DNA of 64,000 nucleotides, from NCBI RefSeq assembly GCF_004634425.1, contig NZ_SBJL01000001.1, positions 407,001-471,000 of the forward strand, written 5' to 3'. Numbering within the stretch: the stretch's first letter is position 1; every line of letters begins with the position of its first letter. Below the pieces are notes generated by a model. The model made no database searches. It was not told the DNA's origin and saw only the letters and a program-made list of their open reading frames with translations. This stretch comes from Vitreimonas flagellata. GTDB taxonomy: Bacteria > Pseudomonadota > Alphaproteobacteria > Caulobacterales > Aquidulcibacteraceae. Below, one piece after another: positions 48,503 through 56,870 of this stretch. The position numbers and the translations under genes are program-made.

Positions 48503-49735
48503 ATGCCCAAGACGCTGTTCGAGCACCTATCGCCCGACACCGGGGCTAAACGCATTCTGTCGCTCGACGGCGGCGGCGTGAAGGGCGTGTTGACGCTCGG
48601 CATGCTGAAGCCGTTGGAGGACGAATTGCGTCGCCGCGCCGGTGACGATCCGGCGTTTCGTCTCTGCGATTATTACGATCTGATCGGCGGCACCTCGACG
48701 GGCGCGATTATCGCCTCGGGTTTGTCGCTGGGCCTCAGCATCGATGAGATGATCGAGCTTTATATGAAGCTCGGCCCCGACGTGTTCGGCAAGACAGCGG
48801 GCGACGGCGTTTTTCTGCAATCGAAATTCGAATCCAAAAAGCTTCGCCGCGCGCTGCAATCGGTGCTCTCAACTAAGACGCTTGGCTCGCAAGACATTCG
48901 AACGGGGCTCGCGATCCACGCCAAGCGCATTGATACGGGTTCGGCCTGGGTCGTCACCAATCACCCGCTCGGAGTGTTTTACGATCCGCCAGCGGAGAGC
49001 GGCATATTCCCGAACAAGCGCTATCGCTTGGCGGACCTTGTGCTCGCGAGCGCCGCTGCGCCGACTTTCTTCGACGAAATCACCATCGATGTGGAGTTCG
49101 ACGAGAAGCGCCGGCCAATCCAGAAGGGTTTCTTCGTCGACGGCGCGGTGAGTGCGAACAACAATCCGAGCCTGCAGCTTTTCATGCTGGCGCTGGAACC
49201 TTCCTATAAGTTTGGTTGGAAGTCCGGCGCCGACAATCTGATGATGACATCTTGCGGAACCGGTATGCGCCGACCGACGGTGGACGGCAAAGCGTTTCAG
49301 GGCCTGCCGCCGGGACTACGCGGCGTTCATGCACTACGGGCGATGGTTTATGATACGCAGGTGCAAGGCGTCATGCTGATGCAGGCGTTCTCGAACCCGC
49401 GCAAACCGTGGCGCATCAATTCCGAGATCGGCGACATGAACGGCGTCTGCATCACAGGCGAGCCGCTGCTCGATTATCAGCGCATGGACGTCATGCTTGA
49501 AGTGAAGCCGCGCGCTAAGAAGCGCAGCGACCCGGCGCCGCCGATGACACAGCTTGAGCGCATGCTCGGGCGCGAACTCGACGCCATCACGCTTGAAGGG
49601 CTTGACCTGATGGACAACGGCAAGAAGGCCAACATGGAGCTCTTGCTTGAGGTGGGTATCGCAGCAGGCAAAACCTATGTGGATGCGACCTATCCCGATC
49701 CGAGGTTCGATCTCGCCGAATGGCGCGCGAGCTAA
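48503..49735 (+). CDS. Patatin-like phospholipase
   Basis: This 410-residue lipase has the patatin catalytic set: glycine-rich oxyanion loop ILSLDGGGVKGVL, nucleophile elbow GGTSTGAI (Gly-x-Ser-x-Gly), and the catalytic Asp in FVDGAVSANNNP. It would hydrolyse phospholipids or acyl esters. The fold and motifs resemble CapV-type effectors of CBASS immune systems, but no CD-NTase gene is near. The start is ATG 48503, with GAGGGG before it; ATG 48491 is an alternative. The RyR-like gene follows by 34 bp. Confidence 0.88.
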   Translation: MPKTLFEHLSPDTGAKRILSLDGGGVKGVLTLGMLKPLEDELRRRAGDDPAFRLCDYYDLIGGTSTGAIIASGLSLGLSIDEMIELYMKLGPDVFGKTAGDGVFLQSKFESKKLRRALQSVLSTKTLGSQDIRTGLAIHAKRIDTGSAWVVTNHPLGVFYDPPAESGIFPNKRYRLADLVLASAAAPTFFDEITIDVEFDEKRRPIQKGFFVDGAVSANNNPSLQLFMLALEPSYKFGWKSGADNLMMTSCGTGMRRPTVDGKAFQGLPPGLRGVHALRAMVYDTQVQGVMLMQAFSNPRKPWRINSEIGDMNGVCITGEPLLDYQRMDVMLEVKPRAKKRSDPAPPMTQLERMLGRELDAITLEGLDLMDNGKKANMELLLEVGIAAGKTYVDATYPDPRFDLAEWRAS

Positions 49736-49769
49736 CGATCGCCTTACGAGTTTTTGTTAAGGTCTGCTG

Positions 49770-50429
49770 ATGGCCGCGCTTAAGAAAAAGCAAACCACTA
49801 AAGCCGATCCGCGCATGGATGCGGCGGTCGATTATTTCGCTGGTCGCTCACACGATGCGTGGCGCAAACAACTTTTGAAAACCAACCCCGAGCAGAAGGG
49901 CCAGCCGCGCATGCGCATGCGCGGAGGGATTATGGTTGATATCAATCAACCATGGTCGAAGCTGCACCCGAATGCCAAGGCTGATAACAAGATCGCCGCG
50001 CGCGATGCGTACGCCGCCGTGATGAGATTCCCGAACGACCGCGAAGCCGCGTCGATCGAAGTGCACAAGGCATGGATCGCGCGCAATAAGCACGACAAGA
50101 GCTTGGATAAGGCATTGTTCAAGCCGTACGCGAAGCTGTCCGAGGTCGAGAAGGACAAGGACCGCGCGCACGTCGACAACATGAAGAAGGCGATCGCCGC
50201 GACGCGGAAGAGCGCCAAGGTTGTGGCGCCGCGCAAGGCCAAGGCGCCGGCGTTCAAGACGGTGCGCATCGAAGCGAAGCATTGGGCCAAGCTCGAAGCC
50301 GCCGCCGCGAAGCTCTCCAAACTCACGGGTCGCACTGTCGCTCCTGAAGCGCTTTTGAGCGCCGGCCTCGAAGCCATCGTCGCCGTGAGCGGCGCGGTCG
50401 CCGCTGAGGCGAAACCGAAAAAGCGCTAA
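49770..50429 (+). CDS. RyR-domain-like protein with C-terminal ribbon-helix-helix-like segment
   Basis: This basic 219-residue protein contains an RyR-like block: SIEVHKAWIARNKHDKSL followed by FKPYAKLSEVEKDKDRAHV (about residues 94-132). These match the IHExW...LxPYxxLxxxEKxxDR pattern of bacterial RyR domains. An upstream SHDAWRKQLL (about residue 27) may be part of the same unit. After a Lys/Ala linker, FKTVRIEAKHWAKLEAA and PEALLSAGLEAIVA (about residues 164-205) follow a strand-helix-helix pattern like ribbon-helix-helix. RyR domains are proposed nucleotide sensors. The role here is inferred from its position behind a patatin lipase gene. Confidence 0.65.
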   Translation: MAALKKKQTTKADPRMDAAVDYFAGRSHDAWRKQLLKTNPEQKGQPRMRMRGGIMVDINQPWSKLHPNAKADNKIAARDAYAAVMRFPNDREAASIEVHKAWIARNKHDKSLDKALFKPYAKLSEVEKDKDRAHVDNMKKAIAATRKSAKVVAPRKAKAPAFKTVRIEAKHWAKLEAAAAKLSKLTGRTVAPEALLSAGLEAIVAVSGAVAAEAKPKKR

Positions 50430-50499
50430 GCGCGAATTCACGCGACCGGCTGCCGCACCGGCCTTGCGCGCCTCCGCCCCAGGGTGGACATGAGACCCC

Positions 50500-51567
50500 A
50501 TGAAAAAGGTCGTCATCGTCGGCAGCGGCGTCGTTGGCTTGTTCTGCGCCGTGCGGCTGCGGATCGCCGGCGCGCAGGTGACGTTGCTTGAGGCCGAAGC
50601 TGAGCATCCGTCGCCGTTCGGGCCAATCGCCTCAGCCGCCGCCGCCGGCATGTTGGCCGTACTCGATGCAGTGCCTTCACCGCACGAACAGCTCGCGATT
50701 GAATCGCTGAAGCTCTGGCGCGAATTACGGCCTGGCGCGGAATGGGCCGACGGCGTTCGCTTTGATGGCGGCGTGCATGTGCGTGCGAACGCCGACGACG
50801 CGCAGAACTTTTTCCGTAACGCGCAGCGCCTGGGTCTCGACGTCAGCGCGCTCAATGCGGGGCAGGCGCGTAAGCGGCTTGGCCTTTCGAAGAAACTTGA
50901 GAACGCGATTTTCGTCGGAGACGAAGGCACAGCCGATCCGCAGCGTGTGCTGACAGGGCTCGCCATGCAGGCGCGCGCAATGGGCGTGGTGATCGAGTAT
51001 CACCGCGACGTCGAGAACGTCACCCAGTCGGCCGTGATGACGCATGACAATCGTGTCTATGAAGGCGATGCTGTCGTACTGGCGCCGGGTGTTTGGGCGA
51101 CCGAAAAATTGATGCGCGCCGCGCCTGCGCTTAAGCATGTGCAGCCTGCAAAGGGCCACGTCGTCGCCGTGGAAACGGATGCGACGCTCGGGCCGAACCT
51201 GCATGCGCCAGATTTCTACATGGTGCGCCGTCGTGAGGACGTCGTAATTGGCGCGACGATGGAGCCTGGGCGCTACGATCGTCGCGTCGATGAGAGCAAA
51301 GTGGATGCGTTGCTCGATGCGGCGCGCGCGTTCTTGCCGGGCGAAGTAAAGGCCGAGGGGCGCGCTTGGGCCGGCATTCGCCCGATGTCGCCGGATGGAT
51401 GGCCGGTGGTCGGGCCTTCTGGCGATGTTTTCGTCGCGGCAGGGCACTCGCGGAACGGCTGGCTCTTGGCGCCGCTCACGGCAGAGATCATTAGTGCATA
51501 CGTATTCAGCCGCGAGATCGAGCCCGCGTGGGCAGCGCTCGCGCCATCGAGATTTGAGGCGTCATGA
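50500..51567 (+). CDS. FAD-dependent oxidoreductase, DAO/ThiO-like
   Basis: This 355-residue flavoprotein of the D-amino-acid oxidase/glycine oxidase group starts with the FAD Rossmann motif VVIVGSGVVGLFCAV (GxGxxG) and ends with the family block WAGIRPMSPDGWPVVG...AAGHSRNGW. It would oxidise an amine or amino acid with oxygen as acceptor. ATG 50500 follows the RyR-like gene by 70 bp. The stop overlaps the acyl-CoA dehydrogenase start by four bases (ATGA). Confidence 0.9.
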   Translation: MKKVVIVGSGVVGLFCAVRLRIAGAQVTLLEAEAEHPSPFGPIASAAAAGMLAVLDAVPSPHEQLAIESLKLWRELRPGAEWADGVRFDGGVHVRANADDAQNFFRNAQRLGLDVSALNAGQARKRLGLSKKLENAIFVGDEGTADPQRVLTGLAMQARAMGVVIEYHRDVENVTQSAVMTHDNRVYEGDAVVLAPGVWATEKLMRAAPALKHVQPAKGHVVAVETDATLGPNLHAPDFYMVRRREDVVIGATMEPGRYDRRVDESKVDALLDAARAFLPGEVKAEGRAWAGIRPMSPDGWPVVGPSGDVFVAAGHSRNGWLLAPLTAEIISAYVFSREIEPAWAALAPSRFEAS

Positions 51568-52736
51568 CCATCGGTATCGAACTCACTGAAGCGCAGGCCG
51601 CGATCCAGGAAGCGATCCAAAAGATTTGTGCGAAGTACGATGATCATTATTGGCTGAAGACGGACGAGACCGGAAAATTCCCAGAAGAATTCGTCGCTGA
51701 TATCGCCGCCGGCGGTTGGCTCGGCGTGGCAATGCCAGAACGCTTCGGCGGCGCCGGGCTTGGCCTCACGGAAGCTGCGCTCATGATGCAGACGGTCGCG
51801 CAATCGGGCGCCGGGTTTTCCGGCGCGAGCGCGATCCACCTCAACATTTTTGGCCTCATGCCGATCGTGAAGTTCGGCACAGAAGAGCAGCAAGCGCGCT
51901 TCCTGCCGCCAGCCATGGACGGCACGGACAAAGCTTGCTTCGCAGTGACTGAGCCAAACTCCGGCCTCGATACGTCGAGCCTTGAAACCAAGGCCGAGCG
52001 CACCAACACCGGCTATCGCATTCGCGGACGCAAGATTTGGACGACTAATGCGCAACGCGCGAACAAGATTTTGCTGATCGCGCGTACGACGCCGAAGGAT
52101 CAAGTGAAGCGGCCGACGGAGGGCCTGTCGCTCTTCTATGCCGATTTCGATCGCAGCAAGATCGAAGCCAATCCGATCCCAAAAATGGGTCGCAAGGCGG
52201 TGGAGTGCAACACACTCTTCATCGAAGACCTTGAAGTTTCGAATGCGGAGCTGATCGGAGAAGAGGGCGCTGGATTCAAAATTCTTTTGACGGGCTTGAA
52301 CCCAGAGCGTGTGTTGTTTGCAGCGGAAGCGATCGGCCTCGGCCGCGCTGCTTTGAAGCGTGCGGCGCAATACGCGAAAGAACGCGTCGTGTTCGGCCGC
52401 CCGATTGGTCAGAACCAAGGCATCCAACATCCGCTCGCAAAATCGTGGGCTGAGCTGGAAGCGGCTGATTTGCTCGCGTTCAAGGCGGCGGCGCTCTACG
52501 ACGCCGGCAAAGATTGCGGCGCCGAAGCCAACGCTGCGAAGTATCTGGGCGCCGAAGCCGGTTTCCGTGCATGCGAAGCCTCCGTGCTGGCGCATGGCGG
52601 CATGGGCTATGCGAAGGAATATTTCGTCGAGCGCTATTTCCGCGAAGCCATGATCGCGCGCATCGCGCCGGTCAGCCGCGAAATGATCCTGAACTTCATC
52701 GCTGAGCGCGTGCTGGGGTTGCCGAAGAGCTATTGA
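51564..52736 (+). CDS. Acyl-CoA dehydrogenase
   Basis: This 390-residue acyl-CoA dehydrogenase has the usual order of N-terminal helical, middle beta and C-terminal helical domains. Motifs include ACFAVTEPNSGLDTSSLETKAER, IRGRKIWTTNAQRA and VFGRPIGQNQGIQHPLA. The substrate chain length cannot be predicted. Coupling to the flavoprotein gene suggests a shared catabolic step. Confidence 0.92.
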   Translation: MTIGIELTEAQAAIQEAIQKICAKYDDHYWLKTDETGKFPEEFVADIAAGGWLGVAMPERFGGAGLGLTEAALMMQTVAQSGAGFSGASAIHLNIFGLMPIVKFGTEEQQARFLPPAMDGTDKACFAVTEPNSGLDTSSLETKAERTNTGYRIRGRKIWTTNAQRANKILLIARTTPKDQVKRPTEGLSLFYADFDRSKIEANPIPKMGRKAVECNTLFIEDLEVSNAELIGEEGAGFKILLTGLNPERVLFAAEAIGLGRAALKRAAQYAKERVVFGRPIGQNQGIQHPLAKSWAELEAADLLAFKAAALYDAGKDCGAEANAAKYLGAEAGFRACEASVLAHGGMGYAKEYFVERYFREAMIARIAPVSREMILNFIAERVLGLPKSY

Positions 52737-52776
52737 ACTCGTTGCGCCCACGCACCAATGCGGCGATGTAACGTGG

Positions 52777-52791
52777 TTAACGCGCGATTAA
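52777..52791 (+). promoter_or_regulatory. CtrA box (TTAA-N7-TTAA)
   Basis: TTAA (52777-52780) and TTAA (52788-52791) are separated by exactly seven bases, a perfect match to the Caulobacter CtrA cell-cycle regulator consensus. It ends 24 bp before the transglycosylase ATG (52815), in the 78-bp gap after the acyl-CoA dehydrogenase gene. Binding is inferred from the match and position. Confidence 0.75.
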
Positions 52792-52814
52792 TCGAATTGG
52801 TCGACGCGTGAGGC

Positions 52815-53588
52815 ATGAGCGATCCGATCGCGCCTCTCGCCCAAGACGCCGTCCGCACCGCGATCCGCCGCGCAGCGGATGCGACCGGCGTGAATTTCTC
52901 GCTGCTTGTTGAAACCGCGCGCCGCGAGAGCGCGATGAACCCGAATGCACGCGCCGCGACATCGAGCGCGACGGGGCTTTTCCAATTCATCGACAGCACG
53001 TGGCTCGACATGGTCCGCCGTCACGGCGGCAATCATGGCCTTGGTCCGCAAGCAGCGGCGTTGAGCAATGGCGCGGACGCCGCGACCCGTCGCGATATTC
53101 TAGCATTGCGCAGCGACCCAGAACTCTCCGCGCGCATGGCCGCCGAACTCGCGCGTGAGAACGCCAACGCGCTGCAGGCGCGTTTGGGGCGCGCGCCAAA
53201 TGCTGGCGAACTCTACGCTGCGCACGTGATGGGATCAGGCGGCGCCATTCGTTTGATCGAAGCGGCGCAGCAAGGCGCGACGAGTGCCGCCGCGATTTTC
53301 CCGCGGGAAGCGGCCGCCAATCGTGGCTTGTTTTATACGAACGGTGAGCCGCGCTCCGCGCAAGGTTTGCTCGATCGCTTGTCGCTCGATGCGGATGCCA
53401 GCATGGGCGCCGGTAGCCACGGTCGGATCGAGTATGGCCGCGACAGCGGCGAGTCGATGTCGCCTGCGCTCGCGCAAGCGTTGTTCAATATGGCTTTGCT
53501 GCCGCTCCTGCGTGGCACGGGCGATGATCAAGAGACGCAAGATCCGCTGCGTGCGCTTGCCGCCTACACGCGCGCGAGCCGCGACTAA
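52815..53588 (+). CDS. SLT-domain lytic transglycosylase-like protein
   Basis: This 257-residue protein has an SLT-type fold. The catalytic Glu is in TARRESAMNPNA, with GLFQFIDSTWLDMV and ELYAAHVMGSGGA. No signal peptide is evident, which is unusual for a wall enzyme. Export by a specialised route (flagellum, secretion system) is possible, or the protein may have a non-canonical role. A CtrA box precedes it, fitting cell-cycle or polar control. It converges with the CoA-transferase gene by a four-base stop overlap. Confidence 0.8.
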   Translation: MSDPIAPLAQDAVRTAIRRAADATGVNFSLLVETARRESAMNPNARAATSSATGLFQFIDSTWLDMVRRHGGNHGLGPQAAALSNGADAATRRDILALRSDPELSARMAAELARENANALQARLGRAPNAGELYAAHVMGSGGAIRLIEAAQQGATSAAAIFPREAAANRGLFYTNGEPRSAQGLLDRLSLDADASMGAGSHGRIEYGRDSGESMSPALAQALFNMALLPLLRGTGDDQETQDPLRALAAYTRASRD

Positions 53589-54778
53589 ACGGCCGCGCCG
53601 CTCTTATAGAGCGCATCGATCTCAGCATCTGAATATCCCAGCTCCGCAAGAACCGCGCGTGTGTGCTCGCCGAAGCGCGGTGCAGGGCCCTTGGGTCCGT
53701 CATCGGCGCCGGGAAAGCGCACGGGCGCAGCAGGCGCGTTAAACACGCCGCCCTCATGCGTCGGCGTTTGCACCACGCAGCCCGCGGCAATCGCCTGCGG
53801 ATCGCTCACGGCTTCGCTGGGCGATAGAATAGGGGCCCACACCAATTCTTCTCGATCCAGCGCTGTTGTCACCTCATCGTACGTGAAGCGTTCGACCGCC
53901 GCGTCAAGCAACGACACGAGCGCAGCCGCGTTCTCGCGACGCGCGCGGCTGCTCGAAAAGCGTGGATCGCTCACCAAGGGGTCAACGCCGATGGCGCGCG
54001 CGATCTTCGGCCAATCCTTATCACCCTGGCGCATCAACAGATTGATCCAGCGATCGTCGCTGGTGCGAAAGGTATTCACGAGCGGATTGGGCACGGCGTT
54101 GCGTGGGCGGTTGGACGCCACGCGGCCGCGTGTGTGTTGGATGGCCAGATCGCTGCCGCCCACATAATGCGCGGTGCGCAACAATGATGCATCGATCAAG
54201 CGGCCTTTGCCGGTCGTGCTGCGTTCGTGCACGGCGGCGAGCACGCCTGAGACAATCGCGAGCGATGCAACATGATCCCCGAACGCCGTGCGCAATTGAA
54301 TTGGATCGCCGCCTTTCGGTCGAAACATCGCGGCGAGCCCCGAGCGCGCCCAGAACGCCGCTGCATCCATGCCGGGGCGATCTGCGTCAGGGCCTTCAAG
54401 ACCGTAGCCGGTGAGCGTTGCGTAGATCAGGCGCGGGCAGCGTTTCAACACGCTCTTCGGCTCGAGGCCCGCACGCTTCAATCCGCCGGGCCGTACATTG
54501 GTGATGAAGATGTCCGCGCGATCAATCAGCTTGAGCAGCGCATCGCGGCCTTCAGGTTTTGTCGTGTCGAGCACGATGCCGCGCTTGCCGCGATTATCCA
54601 TCTCGAAGATCGGATTGGTTTCGGCATCGACACCAAGTGACGAGAAGAAGAGCCGGATCGGGTCGCCGCCAGGCGGCTCGACCTTGATTACGTCCGCGCC
54701 CCAATCGCGCATAATCCCCGCAGCGCCAGGTGCGGCCACATAGGTGGCGTATTCGACGATCTTTAGGCCTTCGAGCAC
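53585..54778 (-). CDS. CaiB/BaiF family CoA-transferase
   Basis: This 397-residue family III CoA-transferase moves CoA between carboxylic acids. Landmarks are VLEGLKIVEYATYVAAPGA, GADVIKVEPPGGDPIR, RGKRGIVLDTTKPEGR and RPGMDAAAFWARSG (with the catalytic Asp). The start is GTG 54778, which has GGGAGG a few bases upstream. The longer frame beginning at TTG 54805 would read through that site and is rejected. The substrate is unknown. Confidence 0.9.
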   Translation of the reverse strand: MLEGLKIVEYATYVAAPGAAGIMRDWGADVIKVEPPGGDPIRLFFSSLGVDAETNPIFEMDNRGKRGIVLDTTKPEGRDALLKLIDRADIFITNVRPGGLKRAGLEPKSVLKRCPRLIYATLTGYGLEGPDADRPGMDAAAFWARSGLAAMFRPKGGDPIQLRTAFGDHVASLAIVSGVLAAVHERSTTGKGRLIDASLLRTAHYVGGSDLAIQHTRGRVASNRPRNAVPNPLVNTFRTSDDRWINLLMRQGDKDWPKIARAIGVDPLVSDPRFSSSRARRENAAALVSLLDAAVERFTYDEVTTALDREELVWAPILSPSEAVSDPQAIAAGCVVQTPTHEGGVFNAPAAPVRFPGADDGPKGPAPRFGEHTRAVLAELGYSDAEIDALYKSGAAV

Positions 54779-54893
54779 CGGGCCCTCCCTTTGTTGTTGG
54801 CGCAATCAAGCTTTCGTTAAGGGCTAGGATCAAGGGTGTTTCTGCGGGGTGGCCAGAGTCGGCCGCCGAACCTGTGACTTGTCAGAGGCCGGA

Positions 54894-56036
54894 ATGTCGA
54901 TCGTCACCATGCGCGCTCATCTCACCGAGAGCGATATCCGTACCCTTATCAAAGGGCCGACGATCGACGATCGCGCGCAAGCCGCGCATAAGCTCTGCCG
55001 CTGCATTGACGAGGCTGACCTTTCCGTTGAGGAACGCAAGCACGCTGAAAGCATCATCGGCATCATGGCTGCTGACGCGGCCGTTTTGGTGCGGCGCGCG
55101 CTCGCTGTGGCGCTCAAGAATTCGCCGCGCTTGCCGCGCGACATCGCCAATAAGCTTGCTCAAGATATAGACACGATCGCGCTGCCCGTGATCATGAATT
55201 CGCCGGTGCTGACCGATGCGGATTTGATCGAGATCATTCGCGCGTGTCCGCCGTCGAAACAGGTGGCTGTCGCGAGCCGCGAACATCTGTCGACGAAGGT
55301 CACCGGCGCGATTGCGGAATACGCCGTCACCGAAGCCGTGGAACGCGCGCTCGCCAACGACAACGCGCTGTTCGACGAAGAGGGGCTCGACACCGCGCTC
55401 TATCGCTTCGCCGGCACGTCGAACATCATGCAGGCAATGGTGCGTCGCAGCGTGCTGCCGGTGGGCGTGACGGAAAAGCTCGTCTCGATGGTGACGGGCG
55501 AATTGTTTGATCACCTCGTCAACAATCACGAATTGCCGCCGCAGATCGCCATTGATCTCTCAATGGCGTCGCGCGAGCGCGCCACGCTCGACATTGTCGA
55601 ACAGGCGATTCGGCAAAGCGACCTGCCGCGCTTCGTGCAGCAATTGAACCTGAACGGACGCCTGACGCCCTCGATCCTGATGCGCGGTTTGTGCTTGGGG
55701 CAGATGGATTTTGTTGAGCACGCGATGGCCGAACTTGCCGGCATGTCGCATCAGCGCATGTGGCTGATGATGCACGATAGCGGACCGCTTGGATTGAAGT
55801 CGGCGTGCGAGCGGGCAGGGCTACCGCCGCGTCTCTTCTCATCGATTCGCGCCGCGATTGACGTCTATCACGGCATCGAGCGCGAAGGTGCGGCGCGCGA
55901 TCGCATTACCTTCCGCAAGCGCATGCTGGAGCGCACGCTCACGCTCTTCCAATCGGTCCCGAAAGACGATCTCGATTATCTGTTGGAGAAGCTGGACGCG
56001 TCCGGTTTGCAGCAGGAACGCGCGGCCGCGATCTAG
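54894..56036 (+). CDS. DUF2336 domain-containing protein
   Basis: This 380-residue helical protein matches the DUF2336 family, common in Caulobacterales and other alphaproteobacteria, with repeat-like helical blocks such as LTESDIRTLIKGPTIDDRAQ and MAADAAVLVRRALAVALKNS. The function of the family is unknown. The start is ATG 54894 (MSIVTMRAHL), with a weak upstream GAGG. The stop overlaps that of the convergent EAL-like gene by four bases (CTAG). Confidence 0.85.
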   Translation: MSIVTMRAHLTESDIRTLIKGPTIDDRAQAAHKLCRCIDEADLSVEERKHAESIIGIMAADAAVLVRRALAVALKNSPRLPRDIANKLAQDIDTIALPVIMNSPVLTDADLIEIIRACPPSKQVAVASREHLSTKVTGAIAEYAVTEAVERALANDNALFDEEGLDTALYRFAGTSNIMQAMVRRSVLPVGVTEKLVSMVTGELFDHLVNNHELPPQIAIDLSMASRERATLDIVEQAIRQSDLPRFVQQLNLNGRLTPSILMRGLCLGQMDFVEHAMAELAGMSHQRMWLMMHDSGPLGLKSACERAGLPPRLFSSIRAAIDVYHGIEREGAARDRITFRKRMLERTLTLFQSVPKDDLDYLLEKLDASGLQQERAAAI

Positions 56037-56698
56037 CGCAGGCCGGCTTCGGCCAGCGGACCGCCGCCGCGATCAAAACCAGCGATCGCCAGAATGCGCG
56101 CTTGGGCGGCGCTGCGCACGCTTTCGGCGGTGATCAACATGCCCGCTTCACGCGCCGCCAGGATGCGACGGCCAAGTGGCGTCCGGTCGCCGTTTTCGAG
56201 CGCCAGGAACGGGTCCGGCGTATCCGGGACGTCGACCACAATCTCATTGTAGAGCGCACGTACGCGCGCGCCGAACGGCAGCGGGCACTGGGGATCGCCA
56301 CGCAACAGCACGTTCCAGCCACGGGCACGGAGACCCTCCGGCAGGGCGGGTCCCGCATTGACGATCTCACGCTCGTTGAGTTCGAAGCCAATCATGTGGC
56401 GCGTGCAGCCGGCCTCGAAGGCGGCTTCGCTCAACAGATCGGCTTCAAGCGTATTCTGAACTTCTGACGCGATCGCGAGCACCAGCGGCGCCTGCGCCCC
56501 ACGCTCGCGCCACGCCATGCGTGCGCCCCGGAGGGTGCGCGCCAGGTTTGAGAAGGAATAGAGATCTTCCAGCTCGCCACGCGGTCGCACCACGCCGGCG
56601 GCCAAAGCGCCGATACGCAGGTCAACGCGCGCGCCAATAGCGAAGGCAAGTGGCTCAGCCTGGGGCTGCGAACGAGGGCGAAAAGGAATGACGTTCAT
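56033..56698 (-). CDS. Degenerate EAL-domain-like protein
   Basis: This 221-residue protein resembles the C-terminal two-thirds of a c-di-GMP phosphodiesterase EAL domain. TLEADLLSEAAFEAG and IGFELNEREIV align with the l.lEitE segment, and MLITAESVRSAAQARIL aligns with the AEGVE segment. The catalytic EAL triplet and the DDFG loop are absent (the latter reads LRGDP), so it is probably inactive. It might bind c-di-GMP or act as a scaffold. It converges with the DUF2336 gene. I am unsure of the family assignment. Confidence 0.6.
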   Translation of the reverse strand: MNVIPFRPRSQPQAEPLAFAIGARVDLRIGALAAGVVRPRGELEDLYSFSNLARTLRGARMAWRERGAQAPLVLAIASEVQNTLEADLLSEAAFEAGCTRHMIGFELNEREIVNAGPALPEGLRARGWNVLLRGDPQCPLPFGARVRALYNEIVVDVPDTPDPFLALENGDRTPLGRRILAAREAGMLITAESVRSAAQARILAIAGFDRGGGPLAEAGLR

Positions 56699-56814
56699 CG
56701 GTCTGCCAGAATTCTAGAGCGCGCTTATCTCACGCACGCAGTTAAAATTCGGGCCGTCGAAGAGGGTGAAGGCCGCGTTAGCGGCAGTTGTCGGCGTGGT
56801 CATATTTGCACGCG

Positions 56815-56839
56815 AAAACGGAGCGGTTCTCACCGCTCC
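56815..56839 (-). terminator. Intrinsic terminator downstream of the small disordered-protein gene
   Basis: GGAGCGG (56820-56826) and CCGCTCC (56833-56839) form a seven-base stem with a six-base loop. On the minus strand GTTTT follows (plus-strand A-run 56815-56818). It lies 31 bp beyond the stop of the gene at 56871-57026. Confidence 0.7.
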
Positions 56840-56870
56840 GATCCATTCGCTCAAGCGTTTCGGTGCGAAC

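Noticed and set aside
48503-49735. Patatin gene as part of a complete CBASS system
   Set aside because: No CD-NTase, E1/E2/JAB or related gene is nearby. Only the patatin and a RyR-like partner are seen.
56714-56803. A 29-residue minus-strand frame with a crystallin-like FTLFDGPNFN segment
   Set aside because: It has no ribosome binding site, lies just downstream of a terminator, and is too short to judge.
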